NCBI GenBank assembly: GCA_002292325.1
Contig: DBBR01000060.1
Location: 1 to 14,026 of the forward strand
Length of the DNA stretch: 14,026 bases
Reading direction: 5' to 3'
DNA from: Flavobacteriales bacterium UBA979
GTDB taxonomy: Bacteria; Bacteroidota; Bacteroidia; Flavobacteriales_D; Sanyastnellaceae
Of the stretch, positions 7,077 to 12,319 are shown in pieces; position 1 is the first letter of the stretch; each line of letters opens with the position of its first letter. The position numbers were made by a program, and so were the translations under genes. The notes under the pieces were generated by a model that was given only the letters and a program-made list of their open reading frames with translations, did not search any database and had not been told where the DNA came from.

Positions 7077-8077
7077 AACGTAATTCCATGAATCCCATTT
7101 TGCTTTCTTTTTTCATGCTTTTGGCACTGGCGCTCCCGCCAGCCGGAGCTGTGATTGCTCAATCGTGCATCGACTCTTCCCTCATTGATTTGGATATGAT
7201 GTGTCCCGCCTTGTGGGAACCTGTATGCGGTTGTGACGGTGAGACCTACGGAAACGATTGCCAAGCAGTCTATTATGGAGGGGTGACCACTTGGGTCGCG
7301 GGTGAATGCACCGGCACAGCCTTGGACTGTTTGGACTTGGGAGGCATCGACTTCGGTGCATGCGATATGGCCATGGGCGTTGTGATGTTCAATGGCAGTT
7401 GCACCTTTTTGTCAGGCTGCGGTTGGGATGTGAACGGTGTAGATTATAGCGTTTACTCTTTTGAGAGCATGGAGGCATGTCAGTCCAATTGCGCAGAGGC
7501 GAGCGAATGCATTGATCCTTCGCTGGCGGACCCTCTCGTGGTATGTGAAGTATTCACGCCGATGCCCGTTTGTGGCTGCGATAGCTTGACACATTTCAGC
7601 GAATGCGTCGCAACGTATATGGATTTTGTGAGTGATTACACCCTGGGTCCTTGTGCAGGTGACTGTTACGATGAAGCACGGATCAATCCTGACATGGGTT
7701 GTCCTGAAGTGGAGGACCCCGTGTGCGGATGCGACGGCTTGACGTATTCCAATTCATGCATGGCCTGGTATACCGGAGGCGTTGCGCAGTGGACTCCTGG
7801 ACCGTGTGAAAACGTTGACGTCGATGAATACACGCGTGATGTTTCCATTCAAGTTTATCCCAATCCCGCTGCGGACTATTTGCACGTGAAAGGCATTCCA
7901 GCGGATGTGCCGTTGGAACTGGAGTTGCGGACCTTGAGTGGAAAGCAATGGGCACGTGCGTTGGTCGTATCCGGCGAACCTTGGGCATTGCCAGCGGCAT
8001 TGCCAGCGGGCATGTACATAGTTCGCATGCACATGCGCGGTGAACTCCCTATGAGTCGCAGGGTTATAGTGGAATGA
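7073..8077 (+). CDS. T9SS-secreted Kazal-type protease inhibitor-like protein
   Basis: A 334-residue secreted protein. A signal peptide ends around residue 30 (VIAQ before SCID); the ATG at 7088 is an alternative start. Three Kazal-like units each carry the CGCD core: about 32-79 (PVCGCDGETYGNDC at 50-63), 146-194 (PVCGCDSLTHFSEC) and 198-245 (PVCGCDGLTYSNSC). Between the first and second is a segment with six cysteines (86, 97, 110, 116, 136, 140) that ends with SMEACQSNC, somewhat like the end of a Kunitz domain but with different spacing. Residues 258-334 are a type A sorting tail of the type IX system (VYPNPAADYL, then AGMYIVRM). Kazal units block serine proteases, so a secreted protease inhibitor is the likely role. 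The start overlaps the acyltransferase stop and the stop overlaps the next start, both as ATGA. Confidence 0.87.
   Translation: MKRNSMNPILLSFFMLLALALPPAGAVIAQSCIDSSLIDLDMMCPALWEPVCGCDGETYGNDCQAVYYGGVTTWVAGECTGTALDCLDLGGIDFGACDMAMGVVMFNGSCTFLSGCGWDVNGVDYSVYSFESMEACQSNCAEASECIDPSLADPLVVCEVFTPMPVCGCDSLTHFSECVATYMDFVSDYTLGPCAGDCYDEARINPDMGCPEVEDPVCGCDGLTYSNSCMAWYTGGVAQWTPGPCENVDVDEYTRDVSIQVYPNPAADYLHVKGIPADVPLELELRTLSGKQWARALVVSGEPWALPAALPAGMYIVRMHMRGELPMSRRVIVE
7985..8008 (+). repeat. Exact 12-base tandem duplication inside the Kazal gene's sorting tail
   Basis: GCATTGCCAGCG occurs twice back to back, in frame, and encodes Ala-Leu-Pro-Ala twice just before GMYIVRM. The length is a multiple of three, so the frame is kept. 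It sits between two strands of the sorting domain, where an extra four residues should be tolerated. Confidence 0.9.
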
Positions 8078-8976
8078 TACGCATTGCTTGGAACGAACAG
8101 TACGCTCATCCATTGCCGGATGGGCATCGGTTTCCTATGGAAAAATACACGTGCATCCCCGAGCAATTGGTGCACGAAGGAACGGTGGAGGAGGCCCAGT
8201 TTTTTTCACCCGATCCCTTGACGGATATCGAAGTGTTAAGAGCGCATGACGCCGAGTACTGGGATAAACTTTGTCAAGGCACGTTGTCGCGCCAAGAGGA
8301 GCGCAGAACCGGGTTTCCTTGGTCGCCTGCTTTGGTGGACCGGGAAGTGATGATCATGGGTGGAACGGTCCAATGTGCTCGGTACGCCTTGGAGCACGGA
8401 GTTGCGTTGAACGTTGCTGGGGGGACGCACCACGCTTTCCGGGATCGCGGAGAAGGCTTTTGTTTGCTCAATGACATCGCTCTAGCTGCAGAGGCTTTGT
8501 TAGAGGAAGGGTCCATCCAACGGGCACTGGTGATGGATTTGGATGTCCATCAAGGCAATGGCACGGCCAGCATGTTTGCCAACGACGAGCGGGTATTTAC
8601 CTTTTCGATGCACGGTGCAGGGAATTACCCGATGCACAAGGAACGAAGCGACTTGGATATTGCATTGCCAGACGGTGCGGATGATGCAGCGTATTTAAGT
8701 GCCTTGGGTGCGCATTGGCCCCGTTTATTGGATGAAGTCAAGCCTGATGTGGTGTTTTACCAATGTGGAGTGGATATTCTGCAGGGCGATAAGCTGGGGC
8801 GGCTGGGCGTGACGGAGGCCGGCTGCAAGGAACGAGACAGGCAAATACTGAGGCGTTCCCATGCCAATGATGTTCCTGTTGTTTGTGCCATGGGAGGGGG
8901 GTATTCACCGGATATTTGGCAAATCGTGGAGGCTCATTGCAATACATTTCGCATCGCAGCGGACTTATGGGGATGA
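8074..8976 (+). CDS. Histone-deacetylase-family zinc deacetylase (AcuC/HDAC-like)
   Basis: A 300-residue cytoplasmic zinc-dependent deacetylase of the HDAC/AcuC/acetylpolyamine amidohydrolase superfamily. The catalytic residues are present: the His pair in AGGTHHAF (H119, H120), the zinc ligands in VMDLDVHQGNGT (D157, H159), the third ligand in CGVDI (D234), and the active-site Tyr in MGGGYSPD (Y277). The length of 300 matches the short bacterial form, which is common in Bacteroidota and begins with a similar IAWNEQYAHPLPDGHRFPM. The substrate of this group is not settled; acetylated lysines, acetyl-CoA synthetase or acetylpolyamines are the usual candidates. The start codon overlaps the stop of the secreted Kazal gene (ATGA), suggesting translational coupling although the two products act in different compartments. 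Confidence 0.92.
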   Translation: MIRIAWNEQYAHPLPDGHRFPMEKYTCIPEQLVHEGTVEEAQFFSPDPLTDIEVLRAHDAEYWDKLCQGTLSRQEERRTGFPWSPALVDREVMIMGGTVQCARYALEHGVALNVAGGTHHAFRDRGEGFCLLNDIALAAEALLEEGSIQRALVMDLDVHQGNGTASMFANDERVFTFSMHGAGNYPMHKERSDLDIALPDGADDAAYLSALGAHWPRLLDEVKPDVVFYQCGVDILQGDKLGRLGVTEAGCKERDRQILRRSHANDVPVVCAMGGGYSPDIWQIVEAHCNTFRIAADLWG

Positions 8977-9021
8977 ATTGCAAGTTGAGTCTTAATTTCA
9001 ACGAACGAAAAAAGTGGAGAC

Positions 9022-9738
9022 ATGAAGAACTGGATAGGAATGACCTTGATGTGCGGAGTGATGGCAATGATTGGGTGGGGATGTGCCAATGAAAAGTCGA
9101 TGACAGTGGAGAACCACATGGTGATGAATTCGGGTCCCATCCAAGTCGAAATCACCACACCGTTTGGAACCATGGTTGCGGAGCTTTTTGACAATACACC
9201 GGTTCATCGCGATAATTTTGCGAAGCTCGTTCGCGAAGGATTTTACGATGGGTTGTTATTTCACCGGGTCATTGAGGGCTTCATGGTGCAAGGCGGAGAC
9301 CCCAACAGCCGCGGAGCTGCACCGGGGACCCGTCTCGGATCTGGGGGTCCAGGCTATACCCTCGAAGCGGAGATGGACACCTCTCATGTGCACATCAAAG
9401 GAGCGCTCTCTGCAGCTCGACAAGGCGATGCGGCTAACCCAGAGAGAAGATCTTCAGGTAGTCAGTTTTACATTGTTCAAGGCGCTACGTATGCTCCGGA
9501 TAAACTAGCGAATTTTGAGTCGCGGGTGCGGGCAAATGCCCCTGATTTTAGTTACACCGCTGCACAACAAGAAGCTTACTCAGTAAGCGGGGGAACGCCT
9601 CATTTGGACATGCAGTACACCGTGTTCGGTCAGATTGTTGAGGGGCTGGACTTGGTGGATTCGATCGCGGCTGTACAAACAGCGCGAGGCGACCGTCCAC
9701 TAGAAGATGTAACCATGTTCATGCGAATCCTGGAATAA
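9022..9738 (+). CDS. Exported cyclophilin-type peptidyl-prolyl cis-trans isomerase, possible lipoprotein
   Basis: A 238-residue cyclophilin that should speed proline isomerisation in exported proteins. The core runs from about residue 39 to the end: FHRVIEGFMVQGGDP (80-94) carries the catalytic Arg (R82), SQFYIVQG (147-154) and YTVFGQIVEGLDLVDSI (199-215) complete the site. Between the last two there is a charged, helical insert of about 40 residues (157-196), which is usual for this group in Bacteroidota. The N-terminus is hydrophobic and ends at MIGWGC (16-21); Cys21 could be lipidated, but Trp and Gly at -2 and -3 are not a standard lipobox, so simple export is also possible. It lies 45 bases after the deacetylase gene and may have its own transcript. 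Its stop is 13 bases from the stop of the facing gene, with no obvious hairpin between. Confidence 0.88.
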   Translation: MKNWIGMTLMCGVMAMIGWGCANEKSMTVENHMVMNSGPIQVEITTPFGTMVAELFDNTPVHRDNFAKLVREGFYDGLLFHRVIEGFMVQGGDPNSRGAAPGTRLGSGGPGYTLEAEMDTSHVHIKGALSAARQGDAANPERRSSGSQFYIVQGATYAPDKLANFESRVRANAPDFSYTAAQQEAYSVSGGTPHLDMQYTVFGQIVEGLDLVDSIAAVQTARGDRPLEDVTMFMRILE

Positions 9739-9751
9739 ACTTGCCGCAGGT

Positions 9752-10873
9752 TCAATTCAGAATGATGCGCTGACTGACAACCACGGCAGCATCTCGTTGT
9801 CCGAGTAGCATATAGTGGCCACGGCCTAAGGCACTCACATCAATGCCCAAGTTGCTGTTTTGGGAGCGGATTTCCAGGACCGTCCTTCCTTGCAGGTCGA
9901 CCACGGACCATCGATCTAAAATGGCGTCTGTTTCAATCCGAAGCACATCACGCGCTGGATTGGGATAAATCCGGGTGTGGATCGATGAAATACCGGTGTC
10001 TTGGATGCTGTTCGCGACTTCATTGGCATCATGGCCATCCAAAGCGTGATCGGGGCCGTCGTAATCCACTGGCTCATCGTCCTCATCGTCCACATCGTCT
10101 TCGTCCTCTTCCGTCTCAGGCGTCCAGTCGATGGAGCAGGTGCCGTAGCTCAGACTAAACTCGATCATTTCCTGCACATTATCGGGATCCGCAAAATGAT
10201 TTGTAACCCAGTCTGCTCGAATGCCCACCGTGCCATCGCAGTTCAAAGCAACCATGCCAAAAGGTCGTTGAAAAAAGTTATTGTACACCGCATTGTCCGG
10301 ATTGTCCGCGTACATCGTGAACGGGAAATCGTGAACGGGCGAGTTGAGCCAATTTTGCATCGCCCAACGACGCTCAGTGTAGATGGAGGGTTGAACGACC
10401 GCTGTATCCGTATTGACCGTCGGAGGACAATTGCTTGGGCAGTTTCCATCCGTAGGGTGCGCTTCTACTCCGTATACGAAAATCCAATTGTACGTTTCGG
10501 CATTGTCGTAAATGAATTGACGCGCTGAGAACGTTTCTTGAGCGGGTAAATAAGGATCGAAGACGTTGCGAAAACGAATGCACGAGACCGAGCCACTGAC
10601 CAAAACGACCGGTTTAATTCCTGCCAGTTCGTCGTACAGCTCCACAGGATTTCCGTGGAAATCATAGGCCGTGAAGTTGAACACCGTGTCACCGACATTG
10701 TAGCCGCCTGACATGTCCATGTAGTCTCCGTAGTAGACGATGTCGTCAACAGCAGCTGTGTCAGCGGGTTGATTGTCAGTGCCGTAATCGCCGTATTGCG
10801 CTGATGCACTCAAGAAGATAGAAGAAAAAATAACGGCCGTTAGGAGGCCTCGCACCTGGTTGATTTGGAGCAT
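9752..10873 (-). CDS. T9SS-secreted thioredoxin-fold protein resembling iodothyronine deiodinase (Cys at the Sec position)
   Basis: A 373-residue secreted protein. The signal peptide ends near residue 25 (SASA before QYGDY). Residues about 58-245 have a thioredoxin-like plan: VGDTVFNFTAYDFHGNPVEL (60-79) as in peroxiredoxins, then PVVLVSGSVSCIRF (88-101). Compared with the deiodinase core GSCTUPPF, the sequence GSVSCIRF places Cys98 where deiodinase has selenocysteine. The next conserved element, VYGVEAHPTDG (133-143), matches the deiodinase VYIEEAHxSDG, and DNAVYNNFFQRPFGMVAL (193-210) fits the following strand. A very acidic linker with a run of Glu and Asp (253-268) leads to a type A sorting tail (from about 298, RIYPNPARDVL). 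The function is probably an extracellular redox or peroxidase-like activity; thyroid hormone chemistry is not implied. It is the last gene of a minus-strand group. Confidence 0.78.
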   Translation of the reverse strand: MLQINQVRGLLTAVIFSSIFLSASAQYGDYGTDNQPADTAAVDDIVYYGDYMDMSGGYNVGDTVFNFTAYDFHGNPVELYDELAGIKPVVLVSGSVSCIRFRNVFDPYLPAQETFSARQFIYDNAETYNWIFVYGVEAHPTDGNCPSNCPPTVNTDTAVVQPSIYTERRWAMQNWLNSPVHDFPFTMYADNPDNAVYNNFFQRPFGMVALNCDGTVGIRADWVTNHFADPDNVQEMIEFSLSYGTCSIDWTPETEEDEDDVDDEDDEPVDYDGPDHALDGHDANEVANSIQDTGISSIHTRIYPNPARDVLRIETDAILDRWSVVDLQGRTVLEIRSQNSNLGIDVSALGRGHYMLLGQRDAAVVVSQRIILN

Positions 10874-10931
10874 GATTCAATTGTCTTGCGATAACTTGAC
10901 ACATGAAGCCCCCAAAAGGTTCACTACAGGA

Positions 10932-10958
10932 TAAATTTAAATTGTTAAAATCCTTCAA
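10932..10958 (-). promoter_or_regulatory. Possible promoter for the deiodinase-like gene
   Basis: In the 85-base gap before the start at 10873, the minus strand carries TTG (10958-10956) and TAAATTTA (10939-10932). The latter differs from TAnnTTTG by one base. The spacing is 16 bases, shorter than the usual 17-23. A start of transcription near 10927 would leave a leader of about 50 bases. Confidence 0.28.
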
Positions 10959-11261
10959 TCACTTTTTCACACAGGGCTGAACCAGAATTCGTTGGACTTC
11001 TAACATCGGCAATCCGTTGAGGGCTTGACCCGCTTCTTCATCGTTGTCCCAACGCATCATCAATTGCTCCAACGAACATTGACAATAGGCATCCGCCTCT
11101 GATTTTTTCATGAGGAGCCGAGCTTGCTTGCTGCAGCTTTCGAGAAAACCATCTTTGAATTGTTCCGTAAAATTCTTGTTGGCCAGGTCCTCGCTGTCAT
11201 TGCAGCTGAATAAAAGGAAGCTTAGGGTGATGCAGTACAGGGGAATCAAAATCTTCTTCAT
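10959..11261 (-). CDS. Small cysteine-containing lipoprotein of unknown function
   Basis: A 100-residue protein that I do not recognise by family name. The start is the ATG at 11261, because it opens a lipoprotein signal (MKKILIPLYCITLSFLLFSC) with a good lipobox, LFSC, and lipidation expected at Cys20. A longer frame starts at 11327 but would run into the preceding gene. The mature part is short, helical and charged, with four more cysteines: Cys43, Cys60 and Cys62 as a CQC pair, and Cys97. The pattern of ESC...YCQC...PC suggests disulfides or a small helical domain. It lies between two thioredoxin-fold genes on the same strand, 41 bases after the upstream one, so a link with envelope thiol chemistry is possible but only inferred from position. 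Confidence 0.72.
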   Translation of the reverse strand: MKKILIPLYCITLSFLLFSCNDSEDLANKNFTEQFKDGFLESCSKQARLLMKKSEADAYCQCSLEQLMMRWDNDEEAGQALNGLPMLEVQRILVQPCVKK

Positions 11262-11302
11262 GATGCTAAAAGTACAGTGCAACAGAACGAATTCATGGGC
11301 AT

Positions 11303-11863
11303 TCAATTTTTCCACTTGATGTTGCATCCAATTGAAGGGATTTGCCCATCTGCAGGAACAGGCTGCCCTGCGAGCAGTGCGTCACAAACCTTGCGCATGT
11401 CTCCTCCGGTGACAGGCACGTCATTGCCTGGCCGAGAAGCATCGAATTGACCGCGGTAAGCGCACCTGCCATTCACATCGAACACGCTAAAATCGGGTGT
11501 GCAAGCGGCGTCGTAAGCGCGAGCGATTGCCTGCGATTCATCGTACAAATAAGGAAAGCAAAAGTTGTTTTCTTCCGCGAGTGATTTCATGTGCGGGACA
11601 TCGTCCTGAGGGTAGTTGACTACGTCATTGCTTGAAATGGCCACAATATTGAGACCGCGTTCCCTGTATTCTCTGGCAAATTCCACGAACTCATCCAAAA
11701 TGTGCACAACAAATGGGCAGTGGTTGCACATGAACACGACAAGCGTGGGGCCGCCCGCCATGGCTTCGTGGCTGCTTACGGTTTTGCCCGAACGTGCATC
11801 GGGTAAATCGAATGCGGGAGCTTGAAAACCGAGCGGAAGGGAAGTTGTAGGAGTCAGTGCCAT
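11303..11863 (-). CDS. Thioredoxin-family protein (peroxiredoxin-like, CNHC motif)
   Basis: A 186-residue thioredoxin-fold protein of the AhpC/TSA-like group. I chose the ATG at 11863 because MALTPTTSLPLGFQAPAFDL is the typical N-terminus of this group; the frame stays open to 11920 but that would extend into the divergent region. The active-site motif is VVFMCNHCPFV (42-52), with Cys46 and Cys49. Other family marks are ISSNDVVNYPQDDVPHM (77-92), FPYLYDES (103-110), AYDAACTPDFSVFD (116-129) and SIGCNIKWKN at the end. The DAACTPDF segment holds the cis-proline loop (CTP, 121-123). There is no signal peptide with this start, so it is probably cytoplasmic. A thiol reductase or peroxidase role is likely; the partner is unknown. 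The lipoprotein gene follows 41 bases downstream. Confidence 0.88.
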   Translation of the reverse strand: MALTPTTSLPLGFQAPAFDLPDARSGKTVSSHEAMAGGPTLVVFMCNHCPFVVHILDEFVEFAREYRERGLNIVAISSNDVVNYPQDDVPHMKSLAEENNFCFPYLYDESQAIARAYDAACTPDFSVFDVNGRCAYRGQFDASRPGNDVPVTGGDMRKVCDALLAGQPVPADGQIPSIGCNIKWKN

Positions 11864-11881
11864 CCCGTGAAGATAAGGTGC

Positions 11882-11889
11882 TAGTTTTG
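11882..11889 (+). promoter_or_regulatory. Possible Bacteroidota -7 element before the monooxygenase-like gene
   Basis: TAGTTTTG matches TAnnTTTG exactly, in the 45-base divergent gap between the thioredoxin-family gene and the plus-strand gene at 11909. A transcript would have a leader of about 15 bases. No clear TTG is seen at the -33 distance. Confidence 0.3.
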
Positions 11890-11908
11890 TCTGCCAAATG
11901 TTGTACCC

Positions 11909-12193
11909 ATGAATGAACATCTCTATGCCGTCCTCTATGTTTTTGATGTGAAACCAGGATCAGAAGAAGTCTTTGAGTCTGCATGGCAGGCAGTTACAGA
12001 GGCCATCCAATCAGAGAGTGGAAGTGGTGGGTCGCGCTTGCACAAGAGCCAAAATGGGACGTATTGGGCACATGCATTGTGGCCTTCGCGTGCAGCGTTG
12101 GAAGGGGTTGAATTAAGCAAAAGCGTATCAGAGGTGCGGCAACTCTGGTGCAAGCGTGCGAGCGCATTGAGGTGCTGGGAGAAGGCGACGTGA
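11909..12193 (+). CDS. Antibiotic biosynthesis monooxygenase-like (ABM) protein, C-terminus probably frameshifted
   Basis: A 94-residue frame whose first 65 residues fit the small ABM-fold proteins: YAVLYVFDVKPGSEEVFESA (6-25) is the first strand and helix, and the segment with SGSGGSRLHKSQNG (37-50) followed by YWAHALWPSRAALE (52-65) is a strongly conserved feature of a Bacteroidota group with this fold. These proteins form dimeric ferredoxin-like barrels; some are oxygenases, many have no known reaction. After about residue 70 the likeness ends, and the last residues (RQLWCKRASALRCWEKAT) are rich in Trp, Cys and Arg, as in a wrong-frame tail. A good family-like ending is found in another frame (see the next entry). 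The start ATG at 11909 is 45 bases from the divergent thioredoxin-family gene. Confidence 0.7.
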   Translation: MNEHLYAVLYVFDVKPGSEEVFESAWQAVTEAIQSESGSGGSRLHKSQNGTYWAHALWPSRAALEGVELSKSVSEVRQLWCKRASALRCWEKAT

Positions 12194-12225
12194 TTGTGGA
12201 TTGTTGGCAGACTGCACATCCATAA
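12112..12225 (+). pseudogene. Out-of-frame C-terminal end of the ABM-like gene
   Basis: This frame, one base back relative to the ABM-like frame, is open from 12112 to the stop at 12223-12225. It reads TLVQACERIEVLGEGD and then VIVDCWQTAHP, which fits the last helix and last strand of an ABM-fold protein. Joining it to the upstream frame anywhere between 12112 and 12193 gives about 105 residues, the usual size. A one-base loss in the gene, or a sequencing error, is the simplest cause; a run of four A at 12119-12122 is one possible site. No convincing slippery heptamer for programmed frameshifting is seen. Confidence 0.65.
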
Positions 12226-12298
12226 ACCGGAGCTTGGAGGCCGGCGAAACTTGACGAAACCCTGACAAATTTCTACGTCATTGCGGAACGTCTGCCGG

Positions 12299-12306
12299 TA
12301 ATTTTG
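12299..12306 (+). promoter_or_regulatory. Possible Bacteroidota -7 element before the TonB-dependent receptor gene
   Basis: TAATTTTG matches TAnnTTTG exactly in the 94-base gap before the receptor start at 12320. A TTG at 12281-12283 is present, but the spacing of 15 bases is short. The rest of the gap shows a CCGG-flanked segment near 12227-12244 without a T-run, so I do not call a terminator. Confidence 0.33.
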
Positions 12307-12319
12307 CTCGGTGAAAATA

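Noticed and set aside
9739..9751. Possible bidirectional terminator between the isomerase and the deiodinase-like gene
   Set aside because: The 13-base gap contains no clear inverted repeat.
10070..10115. Short repeats of the type tcgtcctc
   Set aside because: They are the complement of Glu/Asp codons in the acidic linker of the secreted protein, and not a separate repeat element.
10001..10528. Plus-strand open frame of 175 codons
   Set aside because: It lies opposite the T9SS deiodinase-like gene, and its Val, Ile and Arg-rich make-up reflects the complementary codons.
12119..12125. Programmed -1 frameshift site in the ABM-like gene
   Set aside because: The A-run does not form a standard slippery heptamer in the reading frame, and no downstream stem is evident.
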